A DNA stretch of 31,695 nucleotides from Betaproteobacteria bacterium (GTDB lineage Bacteria; Pseudomonadota; Gammaproteobacteria; Burkholderiales; Rhodocyclaceae), in the NCBI GenBank assembly GCA_016705475.1, contig JADIYD010000011.1:1-31695 (forward strand), in the 5' to 3' direction. The notes beneath the pieces were generated by a model. That model saw nothing but the letters and a program-made list of their open reading frames with translations. It ran no database searches and was not told where the DNA came from. The translations under genes were made by a program, and so were the position numbers. Shown here piece by piece: positions 24,891 through 31,695 of the stretch; within the stretch, counting starts at the first letter, position 1, and every line of letters begins with the position of its first letter.

Positions 24891-25211
24891 ATGAGAAAAC
24901 TCATTTTTATTGGATTCATTGGACTGGGTGCGCTGATCGGTTGTATCTCCGTTATGAATAGCGATTGGGGAACCCGCCTTGTGATGATGGGCGTTGGCGC
25001 ACTTTTCGCGGCGCCCATTGGCGGGGCACTGGCCGGCATCGGAAAAAGCGGGCGATCCCTTGGGAGGGGCGAAAGTCTGTTACCAAGTGATGGCACTTCA
25101 TCGAAAGATCTGGCGGCAAACTACTGGCGCGACGAAGGGCATTCACCGTTTGTGAAACCAGGAACCAGCGAGGGCGAAATGCATCGCTGGGATCGGGGCT
25201 CCGCCGGCTGA
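24891..25211 (+). CDS. Small inner-membrane protein convergent with traG (possible exclusion factor)
   Basis: 106-residue protein with a strong AGGAGG site six bases before the ATG. Two hydrophobic segments (KLIFIGFIGLGALIGCISVM, and LVMMGVGALFAAPIGGALAG) suggest two membrane helices. The remaining ~55 residues form a polar tail with SKDLAANYWRDEGHSPF. No family recognised. It ends five bases from the traG stop on the opposite strand. In F and SXT/R391 systems the entry-exclusion gene lies beside traG and encodes a small inner-membrane protein that interacts with the donor TraG. Position, size and topology make that role plausible here, but there is no sequence support. Confidence 0.65.
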   Translation: MRKLIFIGFIGLGALIGCISVMNSDWGTRLVMMGVGALFAAPIGGALAGIGKSGRSLGRGESLLPSDGTSSKDLAANYWRDEGHSPFVKPGTSEGEMHRWDRGSAG

Positions 25212-25215
25212 TGAC

Positions 25216-27990
25216 TTACGGTTTCTTGAGCAAGTCGTTCACCACCTCTTTGGCATTGTCGAATGTCGCTCCTGTATCTCTGCCTACCTGTTTACCCGAT
25301 TGCACCAACAGCGATTTCTTCGATGCGAGTGTTCCGTCATCCGTCTTGATGATCTCAGCCTTGGCGTCGAAGTCAGCGCCGCGTGATGCAGCGTCTGAGC
25401 GAATTTGATTGCCGCGGGCATGAACGTCCTCTCGGATTGGTGATGATGCCGGTGCGCGCTCTCGAGATGGGGCGGCATTTCCAAAGCGTGAGATTCGATC
25501 CTGATTTGATTGATGCTGACCGATGATGTCGGGTGTCAGCGCAGTTTTGCCCTGTTCCTGTATATGTTGATCCCGAATCTTCCCAAAGGAAGCAGGTAGT
25601 GCCGTCCCGTCGGAAAACACCCGGTTCGGGCGCAGGGACTGCCGTGCCAATTCTGATTCCATCAAGGTATGGGCCGCCGCACTGTCGCCACCGTATTCCT
25701 CGGCATAGCGCATAAACATCTCAAGATTATGAGGGTCCTGTGCAATGTCGATGGAAATGGACTCGCCTTTTTCATAGGCCGAGGATACTCGCTCCGCAAA
25801 GCTGGTGCGTTCGGCAAGGCTTGCTTCGGCTCGTTCGGAGCGCGCGACAGTTGATCCGAGTCGGGACGATATTTCATGGGCGTCGCGGGAGTCGCTGGAG
25901 AGTGCATTCAAGAAACTGCTATCCCGGGATAACCGATCGCCAAATTGCTTGAATGCTACCAACTGCTCTCCGCTCATGCTGGCCAGCGCTTTCTGTTCCT
26001 GTGACGATAAACTCGACAAATAGGATTTCTCCGCACTTGCCCTCAACTGGCCTCCAGCGAAACCTGCGTTGACGCCGACATGCCCGGCTGCACCGAAAGC
26101 GATGCGTGCGACCTGTGCTTGGCTCAGTCCTGTATTTTCCGCGACACTCTTGGTAATTTGATTCATCTCGTTCAACGTTTCTCCCATTTGCTCGAAACTG
26201 CTGGACGTAGAGCCGCTGCTACTACGCGATGAGCGCAATTTGCTCAATCCTCGCGAGAATGCCTCTGACAGAATGGCTGAGCGTTCGGTATTGGCTGCGA
26301 CACTCTCGTTTTGAGCTGCATCGACCTGCTTGCTGGCTTGGGCCACATCCTGCTCAGACACTCGCATCGAAACCATCCGGGAAGCAAACCCCTGATTGCG
26401 CAGTAGGCTGACGGCCGTACGCCCGGTCAGCGCATTCGACGAGAAAGTGTTTCCGGAGAGGTCGTTCTGCCAACTGCCCATGAACGCCGACGTACGGTTG
26501 GGTGCCAGTTGCATCTGGTCCATGCCGACGTTCCCCATCGAGACGTTACCAACGGTGGCGGCTGAGGTGCCGCCCGAGATCATCCCTTGTAGCCCCGACA
26601 AGCCACCGACCAGTGCAGTCCCGAAGTTTTCCATGCGCTTCAGGGCGGCCCAGGCAATGAAAGGAATGCTGATGGCGAGGTAACCGACGACGGCCTCCCC
26701 CGAGATTGCCCGCGAATAGATCGTGGACGCAGTTTGCAGTGCCAGCGATTTGCCCCCCGTTCCGAGGTCGGCCGCTGCGGCAAGGTCGTAGGCCGCATAG
26801 ATCGAGGCCATGTAGTTCAGGATTGCATAGAGCGGCGGCCACAATTGAATCCAGATCAACACGGCCGCATAGCCTTTGAAGGCGAGCATTGTCTCCCGTC
26901 CGCTAGTGAGCAGCAGGAGCATCACAAAGAGCGGGAACATCGCATAGGTCACCGCCTCGACCACGTTTCTAAAAACGGGCAAAGCCTGTTCAGCTACCTT
27001 GCCGTAATTGAGCCAAGAAGCGTTTTGCTGGGCCACCGCCTGGGCGCGGCCGACCGCCAGCACCATCGCCGCCGGGTCGTTAACCTTCTGACCGACGATC
27101 TTGCTGGTGTCCTCAAGCGCGTTGAGCATGGCGTTCTGCCGGATGATGTCGGCCGCCGTCGCCGCCGCGCTGGCAATGCTGTCCTTTAGATAGGCCTGCT
27201 GAATCTGTCCGGCGATGGCCGCCGCAGCAGCGGCACCGGGCAAGGTCGGATTAAGCTGAAAGGCGAGACGCCCCTGGATACGGGTGATCTGGGCGGGCAG
27301 TCGCCCGTTGAGGCTCAGATACACATTGGGGCAGGTATCGATGCCGACACTGCTGCCAGTGCCGGTCAGCGTACTGAAGCGCGCCGGATTGGGTGAGGCC
27401 ATCAACGGCCAAACATCGTCCGATGCAGAAAAGACTGCCGGATCGAGCGTGCCGTCGATCAGGTCGTAGGTCGTGCAATTGTGGATGAAGTTGATCAGGT
27501 CGGTGCGGAAGGCCGGGTCCTGGAAAACCACATTGCCGGTCTCCCGGATCAGCCGGTTGCCGAACATCAGGCCGTTCTGCTGATAGCTCAATTCGACCGG
27601 CAGGGCTCCAGCGCCCGGGATAACCTGGAAGGCTGTTTCGAACAGACCGGTCAGCGTATTGCCGATCGTGCTGGTGATGCTGCCCAGCGCGGCTACTCCG
27701 AACGGCACGTTGCCGACGATCTTGACGGCCGAACCGCCGGTCTTGTCCACGATACCCACGGTGACCTTGGGCACGATCAACACCGAGAAAACCAGCACGA
27801 CTGTGCCCAGCCACTTCCAGCCCTGCAACTTCTCGGGGGCGAAAGCATAAGCAATCAGGGCCGCCACAAAACCGCAGAAAGCCACGGCGGCCAGGGCTGC
27901 GGCGTAGTCGCCTGAGGCGTGAATCGCCGCCGCGGCATTGAAGACACCGAACAGACTGTCGGCGTTCTGGTAAGCGTATATTTCCCACAT
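25216..27990 (-). CDS. traG: F-type conjugal transfer protein TraG (mating pair stabilisation)
   Basis: Large inner-membrane protein of F-type (MPF-F) type IV secretion, needed for pilus assembly and mating-pair stabilisation and, in relatives, for entry exclusion. The 924-residue protein begins WEIYAYQNADSLFGVFNAAA (TraG_N domain), with early membrane helices around ALAAVAFCGFVAALIAYAFA and WLGTVVLVFSVLIVPKVTVG. Further hydrophobic helices lie in the middle (FPLFVMLLLLTSGRETMLAF, YLAISIPFIAWAAL). The C-terminal ~430 residues are hydrophilic, Ser/Gln/Ala-rich and predicted periplasmic or cytoplasmic. The name should not be confused with the VirD4-like coupling protein of RP4. It begins 33 bases after traH and is the last gene of this tra block. 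Confidence 0.93.
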   Translation of the reverse strand: MWEIYAYQNADSLFGVFNAAAAIHASGDYAAALAAVAFCGFVAALIAYAFAPEKLQGWKWLGTVVLVFSVLIVPKVTVGIVDKTGGSAVKIVGNVPFGVAALGSITSTIGNTLTGLFETAFQVIPGAGALPVELSYQQNGLMFGNRLIRETGNVVFQDPAFRTDLINFIHNCTTYDLIDGTLDPAVFSASDDVWPLMASPNPARFSTLTGTGSSVGIDTCPNVYLSLNGRLPAQITRIQGRLAFQLNPTLPGAAAAAAIAGQIQQAYLKDSIASAAATAADIIRQNAMLNALEDTSKIVGQKVNDPAAMVLAVGRAQAVAQQNASWLNYGKVAEQALPVFRNVVEAVTYAMFPLFVMLLLLTSGRETMLAFKGYAAVLIWIQLWPPLYAILNYMASIYAAYDLAAAADLGTGGKSLALQTASTIYSRAISGEAVVGYLAISIPFIAWAALKRMENFGTALVGGLSGLQGMISGGTSAATVGNVSMGNVGMDQMQLAPNRTSAFMGSWQNDLSGNTFSSNALTGRTAVSLLRNQGFASRMVSMRVSEQDVAQASKQVDAAQNESVAANTERSAILSEAFSRGLSKLRSSRSSSGSTSSSFEQMGETLNEMNQITKSVAENTGLSQAQVARIAFGAAGHVGVNAGFAGGQLRASAEKSYLSSLSSQEQKALASMSGEQLVAFKQFGDRLSRDSSFLNALSSDSRDAHEISSRLGSTVARSERAEASLAERTSFAERVSSAYEKGESISIDIAQDPHNLEMFMRYAEEYGGDSAAAHTLMESELARQSLRPNRVFSDGTALPASFGKIRDQHIQEQGKTALTPDIIGQHQSNQDRISRFGNAAPSRERAPASSPIREDVHARGNQIRSDAASRGADFDAKAEIIKTDDGTLASKKSLLVQSGKQVGRDTGATFDNAKEVVNDLLKKP

Positions 27991-28023
27991 GGCGCTTTCT
28001 CCGGTCGCGCTATCGCTTCGTTT

Positions 28024-29472
28024 CTACTGCGACAGGTACGCGGCCTGTTGGCCGAGCATGTCCATCACGTGCTGCGGCATGCTGGAACGCAGCTGGCGTT
28101 CGAGTTGCTCCAGGTGGTTCGATACCGCCCGGAAGGAGCCGACCTTCTGGTAGAGCAGGTTTTTCTCCTGGGAGAGTTGCATGAGCATGGCCTGCGCCCG
28201 CTGGCGGACCTGGTTGGCCTGTTCTCGCTGCGACTGCTGCAGGGTGTAGTTCTTGTCCAGTGCGGCCATGCCCAGGCGCAGATTGCGTTCGAGAAAAACA
28301 TAGGCGTAGTCGGCGGCAATCACGTCGCGGTACTGGGCAATCAGGCTGTCGGCCAAGCCCGATCCGGGGATGCTGGTACCGATGGAGAGCATCTTGTAGA
28401 CCGGCTCGGTGGTCTGGTTCACGAAGCCGACCTCGGCCGAGTTATTGGGGATGGCGGTGCGCGTCGTGATCTTCTCGGCGATGGAGCGCATGATCGTTTC
28501 GACCTTGGCGGTAAACGGCGTGTGGGTATACGTGGTGTTCAAGGTGACCACGTCGCAATTGGTGTAGTCGTTGCACTTCAAGACATGCTGGACGACATCC
28601 GTGCCGGCGGCCGCACCCTGACCATAGAGCAACTGGCTGATCGAGGTCAGCGTCGGGGCAATCGGTTCGGGATCGCGGGCCGACTCTTCCGGGTAATAGA
28701 TGATCGTGCCGACCAGACTCATGATCAGTTCGCGCTCTTGATCATCCAGATAGGCACCGGTGTACTGCAAGGCTTTCCAGGTCAGGTTGCCGACGAAGGG
28801 CGCCTTGTTTTTTACCTTCGGGTCGCCCGAGGAGCGTGCTGACGACAGAATGCTGGGCCGATCCGTCGCACAACGCCGCCGCGCGGCATCGCGGTCGCTT
28901 TCCATGCCCATTTCGATGGCCAGATCGGCGCAGGTTTCCTGAGAGCTGTAGCCAATCGATTCAGCCGCCGTGCTGACAATGGCCTTGGCGGTTTCGCAGG
29001 AATTGATCCGGGCATTGTTGATCCACGTCTCCAGCCCCTTTGCCCACTTGGTCAGTCCGCCGAGCAGCGGCGAGACCGCCTCCAGGGCGAGCTGGAAAGC
29101 GATCCCCGGCAGCGCGGCCGTGATGTTCTTCAGCATGTTCTTGAACTCGGTTGCCGAAATGTGCGAGAAGGAACCACCAAAGACATCGATGCCACCACAG
29201 CCGGCCTTGGCGCTGGGGAACTGGATGGCGGCCAGCTGATAAACCTTGTTCGGCGAACGCATCATCAGGCTGCCGCCGGTGTAGGTATTGAAGGTCTGGC
29301 CGCGGAAGGCACCGGGTGCTGTGTAGTTACCAATGGCGCCCAGGTTGTTGAACATGTTGCTCACCTCGCTGTTGAGGTCGCCGGCCTGTAGTTGAACGGA
29401 TGGGATCGCCAGCAGCAAGGCCATGAACGTGGCAGCGCTACGCCGGAAATGAGGATGGTCGTAATTTTTCAT
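28024..29472 (-). CDS. traH: F-type conjugal transfer pilus assembly protein TraH
   Basis: Periplasmic component required for F-pilus assembly and extension, working with TraF, TraU, TraW and TrbB/TrbI in F. The 482-residue protein has a signal peptide (ATFMALLLAIPSVQLQAGDL). Family features are MFNNLGAIGNYTAPGAFRGQ, YTGGSLMMRSPNK, AGCGGIDVFGGSFSHIS, FKNMLKNITAALPGIAFQLA and LGGLTKWAKGLETWINNARI. The C-terminus is coiled-coil-like and Gln-rich (LQQSQREQANQVRQRAQAML). Several cysteines (CGG, SCETAK, ETCADL, RRCATD, LKCNDYTNCD) suggest disulfides. Its ATG overlaps the traF stop in an ATGA. Confidence 0.95.
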   Translation of the reverse strand: MKNYDHPHFRRSAATFMALLLAIPSVQLQAGDLNSEVSNMFNNLGAIGNYTAPGAFRGQTFNTYTGGSLMMRSPNKVYQLAAIQFPSAKAGCGGIDVFGGSFSHISATEFKNMLKNITAALPGIAFQLALEAVSPLLGGLTKWAKGLETWINNARINSCETAKAIVSTAAESIGYSSQETCADLAIEMGMESDRDAARRRCATDRPSILSSARSSGDPKVKNKAPFVGNLTWKALQYTGAYLDDQERELIMSLVGTIIYYPEESARDPEPIAPTLTSISQLLYGQGAAAGTDVVQHVLKCNDYTNCDVVTLNTTYTHTPFTAKVETIMRSIAEKITTRTAIPNNSAEVGFVNQTTEPVYKMLSIGTSIPGSGLADSLIAQYRDVIAADYAYVFLERNLRLGMAALDKNYTLQQSQREQANQVRQRAQAMLMQLSQEKNLLYQKVGSFRAVSNHLEQLERQLRSSMPQHVMDMLGQQAAYLSQ

Positions 29473-30329
29473 GGCGCCTCCAGGGGAAGGGCGAGACCTT
29501 GCGTGGTTGTAGGCAGGATGGCCTCGGCTTGGGGAGCGGACACAGTGGCAATGCGCTCGAGCAACTGGGATTCCGAGAGCACCCCGAAGCCAATGGGAGA
29601 GATCTTTCCGGTGAAGGGCTGAGCCAGAAAGATGGCGGGCACCTGGCTGACCTTCAGGGTGGTGGCAATGCCATTGTCCGGGCGGGCATTGGGGAAGCTC
29701 GGCAGCGGACCACCGTCCACGCTGATGGCGACGACCTGAATACCGTGTCGCGCCTGGAAGGCTGCCAGTGTCGGTGCGAAGGCATGGCAGTACGGACAGT
29801 CCGAGCGATAGAAGAAGAACAGCACGTGATCCTTGCCCAGGTCGGCAATAGCGCGCGAACGATCCACCAGTTCGGCCTGGTCGAAGACTTCCAGTGCCTT
29901 GGCATTGACCGGGCGGCCCTGCAGGGTCGGGTCGAGTTGGGGCGTGGCCCAGGCAACGCGCTGCGCGACGTCAGCGAAATAGGAAGCGCGGGCGACGACC
30001 AGGGACTCCAGTTCCATGTAGCGCCGGACATTGGCTTCGCTCGGGCGCATGATGGCAATGTTGCGCGTCTCTTCCAGCGTTTTCTGGAGACGTTCGAATT
30101 CGACCAGTTCCTGTGCCCGCGAGGGTTGGGCGGGCGGTGCAGTGGCTGTGGCCTTGCCCAGCGGGAATGGATGTTCGGTCTCTTCTGGTGCCGGCGCCTC
30201 ATAGAAATGCCAGCCGCGCCAACTGTCGGCCCAGTAGCGGGAAGCATCCTGGGCTGTCGCGCTATGACTGCCGAGCATCACGGCGAAGGTCAGCAGCAGC
30301 GGGAGGGCGGGGCGGTTATGACTATTCAT
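29469..30329 (-). CDS. traF: Conjugal transfer protein TraF with thioredoxin-like CPYC motif
   Basis: Periplasmic pilus-assembly factor. The 286-residue protein has a signal peptide (ALPLLLTFAVMLGSHSATAQ), the F-TraF motif YWADSWRGWHFYEAPAPEE, a helical middle, then a thioredoxin-like domain starting at about residue 160. That domain contains FFFYRSDCPYCHAFAPTLAA with Cys178-Pro-Tyr-Cys181. In the F plasmid TraF is reported to lack this redox motif, with TrbB taking the disulfide role; here TraF may do both. The end reads ILPTTTQGLALPLEAP. Coupled to traH by a 4-base overlap. Confidence 0.93.
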   Translation of the reverse strand: MNSHNRPALPLLLTFAVMLGSHSATAQDASRYWADSWRGWHFYEAPAPEETEHPFPLGKATATAPPAQPSRAQELVEFERLQKTLEETRNIAIMRPSEANVRRYMELESLVVARASYFADVAQRVAWATPQLDPTLQGRPVNAKALEVFDQAELVDRSRAIADLGKDHVLFFFYRSDCPYCHAFAPTLAAFQARHGIQVVAISVDGGPLPSFPNARPDNGIATTLKVSQVPAIFLAQPFTGKISPIGFGVLSESQLLERIATVSAPQAEAILPTTTQGLALPLEAP

Positions 30330-30337
30330 GTGTAGCC

Positions 30338-30712
30338 CTACTTCAGGGATTGCGGTGGCTGGCCATCAAGGCAGTAGTTGATGCCGAAATCCATGGTCTG
30401 GCGGCGCGGACTCGACGCACCGGGCAGCAAAACCCCGTCCTGCCAGAACCTGACATTCAAGCGGGCACAACCGGCCTGGGCATAGCGCTTCTCGGTCGTG
30501 ACATCGATGTAGATCGGCGAGGTGGCAGCAAATCGCTGGGTGAGCGCCTCAGCAATTTCGCCGCTGAGGATGCCATGGGCCTCTCCATTGACCGATTGGA
30601 GGGCGGCCAACATGACCGGTCGTGGATCCGGGACCTGGGCTCTGGGCACCTCGTCGGCAAGGACGAGCGATGTGAATCCGGCGATCAACGCGGCGGTATA
30701 GGCGATCTTCAT
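30338..30712 (-). CDS. Exported hypothetical protein between traN and traF
   Basis: 124-residue protein starting at an ATG that overlaps the traN stop (ATGA); a GTG two codons upstream is also possible. An N-terminal signal peptide (KIAYTAALIAGFTSLVLADE) is followed by a small domain with SGEIAEALTQRFAATSPIYI, DVTTEKRYAQAGCARLNVRF and NYCLDGQPPQSLK, including two cysteines (AGC, YCL) that could pair. In F-type systems small genes such as trbC lie in this position, but this protein does not look like TrbC. Not recognised; probably a periplasmic part of the transfer apparatus. Confidence 0.7.
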   Translation of the reverse strand: MKIAYTAALIAGFTSLVLADEVPRAQVPDPRPVMLAALQSVNGEAHGILSGEIAEALTQRFAATSPIYIDVTTEKRYAQAGCARLNVRFWQDGVLLPGASSPRRQTMDFGINYCLDGQPPQSLK

Positions 30713-31695
30713 TGGCACTTTCCCTGTCCGTAGTAGCAGGTCGTCAGGCGCGCAGCATTGCTGCCCTGGATTGCGCCGGCATTGGGCAGCGTCGGGACGA
30801 TGGAGGCGTAGAACTCTGTGAGGTCCATGGCCGCAAAGTTGAGGCTCTGGAGTTGGGCGATGGTGAACCCCGAGCAGTCGGGACTTTCGCCCGAGCCCCA
30901 GCCCTTGCTGACCTGTATGCGGCCCTGCTCATTGACGATGCGGGCGAGTTTGCTGTTGAAGCAACACTTGCCGGTGCTGTGTTCGAGGCAGGAGACGCAC
31001 TTGCCGAAGAGGCGGAAGCAGGAGGAGCACCAGGTGCCGACGGTATGGCACAGGCCGGCCCCTTCCTTCATGGCGAGTTTGCCTTCTTCCTCGTTGCAGG
31101 ACGACATCGACATGATGATGTAGATCACCACCGCAATGACCAGCGACCAGGGGTCGAAGGCCACGACCAGGCTTTCACCGGAATAGAGCACGGCCGAACT
31201 GGCCGGTAGTGCCGTCCCGTTGACAGCGACTGTGATGCCATAGGTGGTAAAGCTGCCGCTGAAACCGCCGCCTAGCAGTAAGGCCTGCATGCCCTGATAA
31301 AGGAACTCGCGGTTCTGGGAATTCATCAGCACGTCGTAGACCAGACTTGAGCCGGTGCCGAACAGGCTCTGATTGGTCATGCCGGCACCAGACGAGTCGG
31401 AACTGCAACAGTTCTTCAATAGGCGGTGGCGACAGCGGTTGCCTTCGCCCTTGAAGACCTGCATTTTGCTGGTGTCGAGATACACGCCGGCCTCGCGTCC
31501 GGCTTCCATCATGGACATCGAACGGGCGAAGTCCGCATCATTGGTGTAACTGGTATTGAAGCAGTTCGCGCCCAGGCAGACGTTAGCCGGGCAGTTCGAG
31601 GCAGTAGTCGTGGTTTGCGCGGCAACCGGGCAGGTATAGGTGTCCTGGGTGATCTCGCACAGCCCGCTGCCGACATTCGTTTGCTTGCAGGTGCT
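30709..31695 (-). CDS. traN: TraN-like mating pair stabilisation protein (5' end outside window)
   Basis: Outer-membrane, cysteine-rich adhesin-like protein that stabilises donor-recipient contact in F-type conjugation. Only the C-terminal 328 residues are in the window, open to the edge. Cysteines are very dense: SNCPANVCLGANCFNTSY, LLKNCCSSDSSGAG, MSSCNEEEGK, CSSCFRLFGKCVSCLEHSTG and CCFNSKLARIVNEQGR, ending AARLTTCYYGQGKCQ. CCFNSKLARI with GRIQ is characteristic of TraN C-termini. A hydrophobic stretch (VVAFDPWSLVIAVVIYIIMS) is present. An internal ATG at 31518 is not the true start, since the frame stays open beyond it. The stop overlaps the start of the next gene. Disulfides would require periplasmic oxidases, compatible with the CPYC-bearing TraF. 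Confidence 0.9.
   Translation of the reverse strand, partial: STCKQTNVGSGLCEITQDTYTCPVAAQTTTTASNCPANVCLGANCFNTSYTNDADFARSMSMMEAGREAGVYLDTSKMQVFKGEGNRCRHRLLKNCCSSDSSGAGMTNQSLFGTGSSLVYDVLMNSQNREFLYQGMQALLLGGGFSGSFTTYGITVAVNGTALPASSAVLYSGESLVVAFDPWSLVIAVVIYIIMSMSSCNEEEGKLAMKEGAGLCHTVGTWCSSCFRLFGKCVSCLEHSTGKCCFNSKLARIVNEQGRIQVSKGWGSGESPDCSGFTIAQLQSLNFAAMDLTEFYASIVPTLPNAGAIQGSNAARLTTCYYGQGKCQ

Larger units (their letters stand above)
21925..31695. mobile_element. Integrative conjugative element inserted at the guaA 3' end (partial)
   Basis: From the guaA stop onward the content is an integrase, accessory genes and F-type mating-pair genes, while everything before is housekeeping. The left boundary is placed in the last codons of guaA, where integrases of this kind recombine; the exact core (perhaps around ATCGAGTGGGAATGA) cannot be fixed without the other end. 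The right end is outside the window. Confidence 0.75.

Noticed and set aside
1..31695. CRISPR arrays, retron-like or other regularly spaced repeats
   Set aside because: No regularly repeated unit was seen apart from the IS copies, the CTAG targets and the integrase-proximal 9-base motif.

Overview
The window looks like part of a betaproteobacterial chromosome, most likely a Rhodocyclales (Dechloromonas/Azonexus-like) organism. That placement is inference from protein character and gene neighbourhoods (pyrG-kdsA-eno-ftsB, smpB/ratA/rnfH, guaB-guaA, a dar-type ketosynthase pair). About 22 kb is housekeeping DNA. The last ~10 kb is the edge of an integrative conjugative element (ICE) inserted at the 3' end of guaA.

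Layout: (1) 1-1613, minus strand, damaged copies of darA and darB (dialkylresorcinol/aryl-polyene type lipid biosynthesis). (2) 1710-6978, plus strand: pyrG-kdsA-eno-ftsB, then a PrxQ-type peroxiredoxin and a SlyD-like isomerase, closed by a strong hairpin terminator. (3) 13052-6979, minus strand: menD-queF-mutS-metallophosphoesterase, tightly spaced. (4) tRNA-Asp with its own terminator, then two nearly identical IS5-family insertion sequences in direct tandem, separated and flanked by CTAG. (5) A lone Hpt protein facing a NarL/FixJ response regulator, smpB, divergent ratA-rnfH, a DUF4124 protein, then guaB and guaA. (6) From 21950 on, ICE DNA: repeated 9-bp motifs, a frameshifted P4-type tyrosine integrase, a nucleotidyltransferase-like gene with a small upstream gene, a small membrane protein, and the minus-strand F-type mating-pair genes traN-(unknown)-traF-traH-traG. 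traN runs off the window end.

Sequence quality matters. pyrG (four frame changes), eno (about 10 bases missing), mutS (one extra base), the integrase (about three) and darA/darB (several) are all interrupted, mostly by 1-base indels. pyrG and eno are normally indispensable, and restoring the reading frame gives exactly family-typical lengths. Most breaks are therefore more likely sequencing or assembly errors than real pseudogenes. They are densest in the first 2.6 kb.

The best candidates for something little described are the two-gene nucleotidyltransferase module just inside the ICE edge, the small membrane protein convergent with traG (a possible exclusion factor), the unknown secreted protein between traN and traF, and the TraF protein that carries a CPYC redox motif.
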